DNA from: Gangjinia marincola
GTDB taxonomy: Bacteria > Bacteroidota > Bacteroidia > Flavobacteriales > Flavobacteriaceae
DNA length: 64,000 nt
Assembly: GCF_039523415.1 (NCBI RefSeq)
Contig: NZ_BAAAFG010000015.1
Span: 248,001-312,000, forward strand
Direction: 5' to 3'
Below are positions 50,824-58,680 of the stretch, in pieces (positions within the stretch are counted from its first letter, which is position 1; the number at the start of each line of letters is the position of its first letter). Under the pieces are notes generated by a model. It had not been told where the DNA came from and did no database searches. It worked only from the letters and a program-made list of their open reading frames with translations. A program made the position numbers and the translations under genes.

Positions 50824-51827
50824 TGTTTGAAGGTATCACATTTGAAAATCCTGAATTTTTCTGGTTGTTTTTACTGCTTCCGGTTTTGGCGGCATGGTAT
50901 ATTTGGAAAAGAAACAGACTTACTCCTTCCTTAAGTATTTCAAGCACAAAAGGCTTTATGGCTAAAAGGAGTTTTTGGTCTCAACTGCGCCCGTTACTTT
51001 TTGCTTTGAGGCTGCTGGCACTTGCGTTATTGATTACCGGCTTGGCCCGACCACGTACAGTTGATGTTTCTACAAAAATCAAAACAACCCGCGGAATTGA
51101 CATCGTCATGGCGATTGATGTTTCTGCCAGTATGTTGGCAAAAGATTTAAAACCCAATCGCCTTGAAGCCCTAAAAGATGTGGCTGCAGATTTCATAAAG
51201 GGAAGACCCAATGATCGTATTGGTTTAGTGGTGTATGCCGGTGAAAGTTTCACAAAGACCCCTGTAACCAGTGATAAAGCAATTGTCTTAAATGCCTTAG
51301 AAGAAATTGAATATTCTAATTTGTTACAAGCAGGAACTGCGATTGGCATGGGGCTTGCAACTTCGGTCAATAGATTAAAAGAAAGTAAAGCCTTAAGTAA
51401 AGTGATCATCTTATTGACGGATGGAGTCAATAATTCTGGTTTTATTGATCCAAAAATTGCAACAGAACTTGCCATAGAATACGATATTAAAACCTACACG
51501 ATCGGGATAGGAACTAATGGAATGGCATTATCTCCCTACGCGATTAATGCCAGAGGTAGGTTTGAATATGCTAACATTAAAGTAGAAATTGATGAGGAGC
51601 TGTTGCAGAAAATTGCCGCAGATACAGGTGCTAAATATTTTAGAGCAACAGACAATGAGAAGTTAGAAGAGATTTATACTGAAATTGATAAACTGGAAAA
51701 AACCGATATAGAAGAGTTTAAGTATTATAACTATGAAGAAAAATATCGGCCTTTAGTACTCCTAGCAGGATTACTTTTATTGTTAGAAGCCCTGCTGCGT
51801 TTCACCGTATTTAGAAGTTTTATTTAA
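50823..51827 (+). CDS. batA: BatA, von Willebrand factor A domain protein
   Basis: A 334-residue inner membrane protein with helices near the N-terminus (FWLFLLLPVLAAWYIW and LLFALRLLALALLITG) and a C-terminal helix, and a VWA domain with an intact MIDAS (AIDVSASM, then TPVTSD and LLTDGVNN). BatA is expected to bind BatB and partners in the periplasm-facing complex. It is translationally coupled on both sides (TAATG at 50821 and 51825). Confidence 0.94.
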   Translation: MFEGITFENPEFFWLFLLLPVLAAWYIWKRNRLTPSLSISSTKGFMAKRSFWSQLRPLLFALRLLALALLITGLARPRTVDVSTKIKTTRGIDIVMAIDVSASMLAKDLKPNRLEALKDVAADFIKGRPNDRIGLVVYAGESFTKTPVTSDKAIVLNALEEIEYSNLLQAGTAIGMGLATSVNRLKESKALSKVIILLTDGVNNSGFIDPKIATELAIEYDIKTYTIGIGTNGMALSPYAINARGRFEYANIKVEIDEELLQKIAADTGAKYFRATDNEKLEEIYTEIDKLEKTDIEEFKYYNYEEKYRPLVLLAGLLLLLEALLRFTVFRSFI

Positions 51828-52876
51828 TGTACATCTTAGAAGAACATATCTACTTTTGGGTACTCGCCGTCATACCGGTACTGCTACTGCTCTACCTGAG
51901 TAACTTATGGTGGAAAAAAAGAACGCAGCACCAATTTGCTCAAGCAACTTTACTTGAAAAACTTAGTCCAAATACCTCCACCTTTAAAGGAGTACTTAAA
52001 ATATTTGTTTTAGTCCTAGCTTTCGCAGCATTGAGTATTGCCTTAGTCAACCCTAAAATTGGAACTAAATTAGAAAAAGTTAAACGAGAAGGTGTTGACG
52101 TAGTTTTTGCAATCGACGTTTCAAAAAGTATGCTGGCTGAAGATATTGCTCCTAATCGCCTTGAAAAATCTCAGCAACTGGTGACCCAAATCATTAATAA
52201 TTTGGCGGGCGATCGCGTAGGCATTATTGCCTATGCAGCAAGTGCTTTTCCGCAACTTCCCATCACTACAGATTATGGTTCTGCCAAGATGTTCTTGCAA
52301 TCCATGAATACCGATATGCTTTCCAGCCAGGGAACAGCTATCAATGAAGCCATTGAGCTAGCCAAAACGTATTACAATGATGAGGATCAAACCAACCGTA
52401 TTTTATTTATCATTAGTGATGGAGAGGATCACGAAGGAGACGTAGCTTTAGTCGCCCAAGAAGCTGCGGAAGAAGGTATCCGAATCTTCACGATTGGGGT
52501 AGGTACCGAAAAAGGTGGTCCTATCCCCATTAAAAAAAACGGTGTAAATCAAAATTATAAAAAGGATAATCAAGGGGAAACAGTGATTACTAAACTCAAT
52601 CCACAAATCTTACAAACCATAGCTAATGAGGCTAATGGAGAATACATCGATGGCACTGTCACGACACAAGTGGTGGAACAAGTCACTGATATCTTGCAGC
52701 AACTGGATAAGAAAGAATTTGAGACCAAACAATTTGCAGATTTTAAAGATCAGTTCCAATGGTTTTTAGGTTTTGGTATTTTATTTTTAGTGTTAGATGT
52801 ATTTTTATTAGATCGTAAAACAGATTGGGTGCAACGCCTCAATTTATTTGGATCAAAAAAAGACGAGGAATCATGA
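51827..52876 (+). CDS. batB: BatB, von Willebrand factor A domain protein
   Basis: A 349-residue paralogue of BatA with the same layout: N-terminal helices (FWVLAVIPVLLLLYLSNL and ILKIFVLVLAFAALSIAL), VWA domain with AIDVSKSM and IISDGEDHEG, and a C-terminal helix (WFLGFGILFLVLDVFLL). It overlaps the batA stop by one base and the batC start by four (ATGA). Confidence 0.94.
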   Translation: MYILEEHIYFWVLAVIPVLLLLYLSNLWWKKRTQHQFAQATLLEKLSPNTSTFKGVLKIFVLVLAFAALSIALVNPKIGTKLEKVKREGVDVVFAIDVSKSMLAEDIAPNRLEKSQQLVTQIINNLAGDRVGIIAYAASAFPQLPITTDYGSAKMFLQSMNTDMLSSQGTAINEAIELAKTYYNDEDQTNRILFIISDGEDHEGDVALVAQEAAEEGIRIFTIGVGTEKGGPIPIKKNGVNQNYKKDNQGETVITKLNPQILQTIANEANGEYIDGTVTTQVVEQVTDILQQLDKKEFETKQFADFKDQFQWFLGFGILFLVLDVFLLDRKTDWVQRLNLFGSKKDEES

Positions 52877-53739
52877 AGAAGAGATTAACCTATACGTTTA
52901 CAGCCATGATGCTTATGATAAATTTCATGAGCTTCGGGCAAAATAAAGAAGTTGAAAAAGCCAAAAAAGAAGCCAGAGAAACCTCTATTCAGTATATGGA
53001 AGAGGCAGAAGATGCATTAAGTGAAAATGATTTCGCTTCCGCGGAAGCGAACTATCGCAAGGCTATTGCTACCGATCCAGAGAATACCGAAGCAAAGTAC
53101 AATATGGGAAATTTGTACTACAACAAAGAATACACCGCAAACGCTCAGGGTAAATATACAACTGCCGGAAAAAATGCCACAGAGAAAGCATTACGTCATA
53201 AATCGTTCCATAACCAGGGAAACACATTTATGAAGCAAAAACAATATGACAAAGCAGTCGAGGCTTACAAAAATGCATTGCGCAATAATCCCACTGATGA
53301 TGAGACCCGATACAATCTTGCATTGGCAAAATCTATGTTAGAAAAAGATGGCAGTGGTGGTGACGATCAGGATAAAGATCAGCAAGGTGGGGATGGAGAT
53401 AACAAGAATGAAAATCAAGGCGATCAGGGAGAGAATCAAGACAACAAGGATAAACAGGATCATGGCGATCAAGGAAAAGATCAAAAAGAAAACGATCAGG
53501 AAAAAGGAGAAGATAAGCAAGATAAGGGTGGAGATCCTAAAGATGGAAAAGATAAAGAACAACCTAAGGGAGATCAACAAAAAGAGCAGCAACAGCCCAA
53601 GAAACAAAAAGGACAGTTGTCACCACAGCAAATTAAAAATCTCTTGGATGCCATAAAAAACCAAGAGGAAAAAGTACAGGAAAAAGTAAATGTTCAAAAA
53701 GGTAAAGGAGCACAAGTCAAACCCGAAAAAGACTGGTAA
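52873..53739 (+). CDS. batC: BatC, TPR protein
   Basis: A 288-residue exported TPR protein. A signal peptide (ends MSFGQ, residue 23), tetratricopeptide repeats at about residues 40-155 (SAEANYRKAIATDPENTEAKYNM and AVEAYKNALRNNPTDDETRYNL), a very long low-complexity region rich in Asp, Gln, Lys, Gly and Asn (about residues 160-250), and the conserved end LSPQQIKNLLDAIKNQEEK. The start overlaps the batB stop (ATGA at 52873); an upstream start at 52825 is in a frame that only repeats batB coding. A perfect GC palindrome lies in frame at 53034. Confidence 0.9.
   Translation: MKKRLTYTFTAMMLMINFMSFGQNKEVEKAKKEARETSIQYMEEAEDALSENDFASAEANYRKAIATDPENTEAKYNMGNLYYNKEYTANAQGKYTTAGKNATEKALRHKSFHNQGNTFMKQKQYDKAVEAYKNALRNNPTDDETRYNLALAKSMLEKDGSGGDDQDKDQQGGDGDNKNENQGDQGENQDNKDKQDHGDQGKDQKENDQEKGEDKQDKGGDPKDGKDKEQPKGDQQKEQQQPKKQKGQLSPQQIKNLLDAIKNQEEKVQEKVNVQKGKGAQVKPEKDW
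53034..53049. repeat. perfect 16-base GC palindrome in frame inside batC
   Basis: CGCTTCCGCGGAAGCG, coding for part of FASAEA at the edge of the first TPR. Confidence 0.6.
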
Positions 53740-53745
53740 TTCGCT

Positions 53746-55500
53746 ATGAAGCACATCTTCTACGGCATATTATTTTTAATCACGGCATCCGTACAGGCTC
53801 AGGTTTCTTTTGAAGCAAAGATCAGTAGAAAATCGCTTGGGGTTAATGAACGCTTGCGGGTTGACTTTACCATGAATCAAAATGGCGATAATTTTAGTCC
53901 GCCAAATTTTAACGGTTTTACGGTGGTTGGTGGACCAAATCAGTCGGTCAGCAGACAATGGGTTAATGGTAAAAGTAGCTTTAATAAAACCTTTACGTAT
54001 TTTGTTCAACCTAACAGAACAGGATCTATAACGATCCAACAGGCCGAAATTACGATTGAAGGAGAAGTCTACAAAACTACTCCCATCACAGTTAATGTAA
54101 CAGGTGCGGTAAAAAAACCTGATAGCCCAGAGAGTAAAGCGAGAAGCCTGGCCGATGAAAACCTGCACTTAGTAGCACAAATTTCTAATGCAAATCCTTA
54201 TGTTAATGAAGGAATTTTGGTGACCTACAAGCTTTTTGTGAGCAGTCGAATAAGCGTAAACGGCACCCAACCGGTAGATAATCCTAAGTTTGCTGATTTT
54301 TGGAGTCAAATGATTCCGCAGACAAATTACGTTATACGAGATGAACAGTATAATGGTGAGCCCTATAAATCGGTTGTGCTCCAACAGGCGGTATTGTACC
54401 CACAGAAGTCGGGTAAACTGGTTATTGAGCCCTTAACGCTTTCGGTAAATGTAGATGTTCCTACAAATCGCAGGGACTTCTTTGGCAACCGCATGTATCG
54501 CACGGTAGAGAAAAGAGTTTCAGCAGGGGGACGTTCTATTAATGTAAAAGAACTCCCGCAAGAAAACAAACCTGAAAATTTTACAGGTGCAGTGGGAAGC
54601 TTTAATTTTGATGTGAGCACGAGCAAGACCAGCCTAAAAGCATTGGAATCCTTACAACTTGAAGTTAAAGTGTCTGGAAACGGAAACTTGAAACTATTTA
54701 ATCTTCCGGGTTTTGCAACGCCTCCTACCTTAGAAGTATATGAGCCAGAGCATGAAGAAAACGTTCGCACAAATGCTTCGGGTATGCGCGGAAATATTAA
54801 AGATCGCTATACCATTGTTCCGCAGGCAAAAGGTAAATTCACCATTGACCCGTTAAGCTTTTCGTATTTCAATCCCACGACAGAACAATATGAAACAGTC
54901 TCATCTAAAGAGTTTGTGATTAATGTCACGAAAGGACCAGAAATTTCAGCCTCAACCGATTCAGCTTCAGTTGCAAAACAAAAAGTAACTAGTCTTGGGA
55001 ATGATTTTAGGTATATCAAGCTAACAACTCAATTGGTACGCCCTTTTGAAGATCCCTTTTTTAAGTCCGCGATATTTTGGGGATTACTAATAACTCCTCT
55101 CTTATTTCTTCCCTTATTTATGTTGGTAAAGAAAAAACGAGACGCACGTTTGGGAGATGTTAAAACCATGCGCATTAGAAAAGCAGATAAGCTGGCACGA
55201 AAATATCTGGGAGAAGCAAAAAGAAATTTAGGCAGTCAAAAAAACTTTTACGATGCACTTGAGCGCGCGCTACATAATTATTTAAAGGCAAAATTATCCA
55301 TTCAAACCAGTGACATGAGCAAAGAGCGCATTCAACGCCTCCTCAAAGAGAAAGGTGCAGATGATCAACTCGTGATTGAATTTATTTCGCTGCTTGAAAG
55401 TTGTGAGTTTGCCAGGTACACGCCCACGTCTAATGTTGCCATGCAACAGGATTATGATAAGGCAGTACGTGTAATTTCTTCATTAGATAAACAGTTGTAA
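53746..55500 (+). CDS. batD: BatD, oxygen-tolerance protein
   Basis: A 584-residue membrane protein. A signal peptide (ends SVQAQ), the BatD beta domains up to about residue 430 (NERLRVDFTMNQNGDNFSPP and PPNFNGFTVVGGPNQSVS at the start), a helix (IFWGLLITPLLFLPLFMLV, about residue 440-460) and a cytoplasmic tail with KAKLSIQTSDMSKERIQRLL. BatD with BatA and BatB is linked to stress tolerance in Bacteroides and related genera. It lies 6 bases after batC. Confidence 0.92.
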   Translation: MKHIFYGILFLITASVQAQVSFEAKISRKSLGVNERLRVDFTMNQNGDNFSPPNFNGFTVVGGPNQSVSRQWVNGKSSFNKTFTYFVQPNRTGSITIQQAEITIEGEVYKTTPITVNVTGAVKKPDSPESKARSLADENLHLVAQISNANPYVNEGILVTYKLFVSSRISVNGTQPVDNPKFADFWSQMIPQTNYVIRDEQYNGEPYKSVVLQQAVLYPQKSGKLVIEPLTLSVNVDVPTNRRDFFGNRMYRTVEKRVSAGGRSINVKELPQENKPENFTGAVGSFNFDVSTSKTSLKALESLQLEVKVSGNGNLKLFNLPGFATPPTLEVYEPEHEENVRTNASGMRGNIKDRYTIVPQAKGKFTIDPLSFSYFNPTTEQYETVSSKEFVINVTKGPEISASTDSASVAKQKVTSLGNDFRYIKLTTQLVRPFEDPFFKSAIFWGLLITPLLFLPLFMLVKKKRDARLGDVKTMRIRKADKLARKYLGEAKRNLGSQKNFYDALERALHNYLKAKLSIQTSDMSKERIQRLLKEKGADDQLVIEFISLLESCEFARYTPTSNVAMQQDYDKAVRVISSLDKQL

Positions 55501-55502
55501 GG

Positions 55503-56279
55503 ATGTTGAAGGTAAAACATATATCAGGTTTTTTACGTGTTGGTTTTATATTGATAACTTCAATTCTTTACTCGCAGGATCAGACCAGTCAAAAATTGTT
55601 TGATTTAGGCAATCAGTTTTATGCCGAAGGAAAATATCAAGAGGCCGCTAAGTCGTATCAAAGTATATTAAATGAGGGATTGACCTCTGCAGAATTACAT
55701 TATAATCTGGCCAATACATATCATAAACTCAATGAACTGCCAGAGAGTATTTATCATTATGAAAAGGCGTTACAGCTTGATCCATCAAACAAGGATATTC
55801 AAAACAATCTGGCTTTTGTAAAAAAAGCAACCTTAGACGTTATTGATGATGTTCCTCAAATTGGGATCACACGTTTTATCAATCAAATTGCCCATAGCTT
55901 TTCGGCAGATGGTTGGGCGTGGCTTGCAGTACTTTTTTCTTTTTTGGGAGTGACAGGCTTTATTCTATACTATCAATCGACCTACGAAGGTAAAAAGCGC
56001 ATGTTTTTTATTCTTAGTATGCTGTTTTTTCTCTTCGGAATTTTTTCGTTAGTCTTCGCATTTAGAACTTCAAGACTTAATGCATTAGAGAAATATGCCA
56101 TTATCTTTGCTGAAGAAGTCGAAGTGCAAAATGAACCTAATCGACGTGGAGATCAGCTTTTTATTCTTCATGAAGGAACTAAAGTGAAAGTCCTGGAAGA
56201 CTTTGATAACTGGATTCAAATTGAGCTTGCAGATGGCCGGAAGGGATGGTTACTATCTGATACGTTGAAGGTCATTTAA
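55503..56279 (+). CDS. batE: BatE, TPR and SH3-domain protein
   Basis: A 258-residue protein with a signal peptide, two TPRs (KLFDLGNQFYAEGKYQEAAK and HYNLANTYHKLNELPESIYH, about residues 30-110), two helices (about 135-155 and 160-185: AWLAVLFSFLGVTGFILYYQ and MFFILSMLFFLFGIFSLVFA) and a C-terminal SH3-type domain (AEEVEVQNEPNRRGDQL, GWLLSDTL). It ends the Bat operon; no terminator is seen after it. Confidence 0.9.
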   Translation: MLKVKHISGFLRVGFILITSILYSQDQTSQKLFDLGNQFYAEGKYQEAAKSYQSILNEGLTSAELHYNLANTYHKLNELPESIYHYEKALQLDPSNKDIQNNLAFVKKATLDVIDDVPQIGITRFINQIAHSFSADGWAWLAVLFSFLGVTGFILYYQSTYEGKKRMFFILSMLFFLFGIFSLVFAFRTSRLNALEKYAIIFAEEVEVQNEPNRRGDQLFILHEGTKVKVLEDFDNWIQIELADGRKGWLLSDTLKVI

Positions 56280-56353
56280 GGCTTATATTTTTAGTCTTTT
56301 GCAGTGCAATTAAAGATATCCTCTTATCTTTAGCCTTAACTAATTAAATTTCC

Positions 56354-57934
56354 ATGTTGAAACATTTAAAAAACGATCTGCCTGCTAGTGTCGTCGTATT
56401 TTTTGTCGCACTTCCGCTATGTTTAGGAATTGCGTTGGCTAGTGGTGCTCCTTTATTTTCTGGGCTTATCGCAGGAATTATTGGGGGTATCGTTGTTGGT
56501 GCCTTAAGTGGTTCATCCATAGGTGTAAGCGGTCCAGCTGCGGGTTTAGCAGCGATTGTCTTGGTAGCAATTACAGCGTTAGGTGGGTATGAAAATTTTC
56601 TAGTGGCTGTTGTGATAGGAGGAGCTATACAGCTTCTTTTTGGTGTGCTCAAGCTAGGAGTCATTGGATACTATTTCCCGTCTTCAGTCATTAAAGGAAT
56701 GCTTACGGGGATTGGAATTATCATCATCCTTAAACAAATCCCTCATTTCTTTGGCTACGATGCAGACCCCGAAGGTGATTTTGCTTTTTTTCAAGTAGAT
56801 GGTGAGAATACCTTTTCAGAAATTATCAATACCGCAAACTATATAAGTCCGGGAGCCACGCTTATTGCAGTCATAGGATTGGCGATACTATTACTTTGGA
56901 GTAATGTATTAAGCAGTAAAGGGAAGTTCTTTCAATTGGTGCAAGGACCATTGGTTGCCGTTGTAGTCGGAATTGTGTTTTATGTATTGACAAAAGAAAA
57001 CGAATTTTGGGGAATTTCGGGTGAGCACTTAGTAAGTGTTCCTGTACCAGAAAATTATTCAGAATTTATAGGTCAGTTTACATTCCCTAATTTCTCAGCC
57101 ATTACACGATATGATATTTGGGTGACTGGTTTCACCATCGCTCTGGTGGCCAGTTTGGAGACGCTATTATGTGTTGAAGCAACCGACAAATTAGATCCAG
57201 ATAAGCGGGTTACCCCTACGAACAGAGAACTTTTTGCTCAGGGAACGGGTAATATCATTTCGGGTTTGATCGGTGGTTTACCGATTACTCAGGTAATTGT
57301 TAGAAGTTCTGCCAACATTCAATCTGGAGGAAAAACTAAGATGAGTGCCATCATACACGGTTTCTTTTTGTTGATCTCTGTGATCTTGATTCCGCGATTG
57401 CTGAATATGATTCCATTGTCGGTTTTAGCAGCTATTCTTTTTATTGTAGGATATAAATTAGCAAAACCAACCGTTTTTAAACAAATGTATGATGCAGGTT
57501 GGAAGCAGTTTGTTCCTTTTATGGTTACCGTAGTAGCTATTGTTTTTACTGACTTGCTTACCGGGATTGCGTTGGGCTTAGCGGTGGGAATCGTAGTTAT
57601 TCTATACAATAGCTATCAGAACTCTCACTTTCTGCATATGGAGGATAAAAGTGATGGACAGCATAGGATCAAAATGACCTTGGCAGAAGAGGTGACTTTC
57701 TTTAATAAAGGAGCTATATTGAAAGAGTTAAATAATTTACCAGAAGATACGTATCTTGAACTGGATGTAAGAAAAACGAGACACTTGGATCACGACATCA
57801 TTGAGATACTGGAAGATTTTTCAGAAAAAGCCAAAAACCGAAACATTGACATTAAATTAATTTCAGAGCGCGGTGTGGTCGAAAATCCTGATAGCTATAT
57901 CGAATTTTTCAGGCTTAGATCAAAAACTGCCTAA
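56354..57934 (+). CDS. SulP family anion permease (probable bicarbonate transporter)
   Basis: A 526-residue membrane permease of the SLC26/SulP family, with about twelve to fourteen helices and a C-terminal STAS domain (LDVRKTRHLDHDIIEILEDF, about residues 470-500). GVSGPAAGLAAIVLVAITAL is the SulP signature. Because a carbonic anhydrase gene follows after 18 bases, bicarbonate is the most likely substrate, as in BicA; sulfate or another anion is not excluded. A TATCTTTA box (56325-56332) with TTTG 23 bases upstream is a possible promoter. Confidence 0.88.
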   Translation: MLKHLKNDLPASVVVFFVALPLCLGIALASGAPLFSGLIAGIIGGIVVGALSGSSIGVSGPAAGLAAIVLVAITALGGYENFLVAVVIGGAIQLLFGVLKLGVIGYYFPSSVIKGMLTGIGIIIILKQIPHFFGYDADPEGDFAFFQVDGENTFSEIINTANYISPGATLIAVIGLAILLLWSNVLSSKGKFFQLVQGPLVAVVVGIVFYVLTKENEFWGISGEHLVSVPVPENYSEFIGQFTFPNFSAITRYDIWVTGFTIALVASLETLLCVEATDKLDPDKRVTPTNRELFAQGTGNIISGLIGGLPITQVIVRSSANIQSGGKTKMSAIIHGFFLLISVILIPRLLNMIPLSVLAAILFIVGYKLAKPTVFKQMYDAGWKQFVPFMVTVVAIVFTDLLTGIALGLAVGIVVILYNSYQNSHFLHMEDKSDGQHRIKMTLAEEVTFFNKGAILKELNNLPEDTYLELDVRKTRHLDHDIIEILEDFSEKAKNRNIDIKLISERGVVENPDSYIEFFRLRSKTA

Positions 57935-57952
57935 TCAAAGCACAACACTATT

Positions 57953-58579
57953 ATGAAAGCATTTACGAAAGAAACTCAAGCAGATATTACTCCGCAAAAA
58001 GCATTAGACCGCCTTTTAGAAGGCAACAAACGTTTTGTTTCTGGCAACCTAGAAAAACAGGATTATTTGGATCAAGTCAAAGATACGGCGACAGGTCAAT
58101 TCCCCTTTGCTGCAGTATTGAGTTGTATAGATTCACGGGTTCCTGTAGAGGTAGTTTTTGATCATGGGATAGGTCATCTGTTTTCTGCCCGTGTTGCGGG
58201 GAATATTGTGGATGAAGATATGTTAGGAAGTATTGAATATTCCTGTAAAGTCGCGGGATCAAAACTAGTGTTGGTATTAGGTCATACCGCTTGTGGTGCA
58301 GTAAAGGGAGCTTGTGATGATGTGCAACTGGGTAATATCACGGCACTTTTGTCCAAAATTAAACCCGCTGTAAAGGCGACTAAAACAGGTGACGGTGAAG
58401 CGCGTGATTCCTCTAATATAACATTTGTCAACGACGTAGTTAAAAACAATGTGGTGATGACCATTCAAAATATAAGAAAAGAAAGTCCTGTATTAAAGGA
58501 TATGGAGGAGGATGGAAGTATCATCATTAAGGGAGCAGTGTACGATATAGCAACCGGTAAAGTGAACGTGGTTCACTAA
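57953..58579 (+). CDS. can: beta-carbonic anhydrase
   Basis: A 208-residue enzyme interconverting carbon dioxide and bicarbonate. The zinc site is intact: Cys58, Asp60 and Arg62 in LSCIDSRVP, His111 and Cys114 in LGHTACGAVKGACDD. The length is normal for the plant/bacterial beta class. It lies between two SulP permease genes, 18 bases behind the first and separated from the second by a terminator. Confidence 0.96.
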   Translation: MKAFTKETQADITPQKALDRLLEGNKRFVSGNLEKQDYLDQVKDTATGQFPFAAVLSCIDSRVPVEVVFDHGIGHLFSARVAGNIVDEDMLGSIEYSCKVAGSKLVLVLGHTACGAVKGACDDVQLGNITALLSKIKPAVKATKTGDGEARDSSNITFVNDVVKNNVVMTIQNIRKESPVLKDMEEDGSIIIKGAVYDIATGKVNVVH

Positions 58580-58601
58580 ATCAATCTCAAAAATCTTAAA
58601 G

Positions 58602-58634
58602 AAAGGTCAAGGCTCAATTGCTTTGACCTTTTTT
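58602..58634 (+). terminator. terminator after the carbonic anhydrase gene
   Basis: AAGGTCAA (58603-58610) pairs with TTGACCTT (58623-58630), followed by T6. It implies that the second SulP gene is read from another promoter or by readthrough. Confidence 0.8.
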
Positions 58635-58680
58635 CATTTTATATGTGTTAAATTACACCTTCAACCAACTTACTTAGCGT

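Noticed and set aside
50981..51475. 164-residue frame antisense to batA
   Set aside because: Shadow of the VWA coding region; batA has intact MIDAS motifs and coupled start and stop.
53338..53656. Long open frames on both strands in the low-complexity part of batC
   Set aside because: The repetitive GAT/CAA/AAA codons open all frames; composition is monotonous (Ile/Lys or Leu/Phe runs) and no start context or homology is seen.
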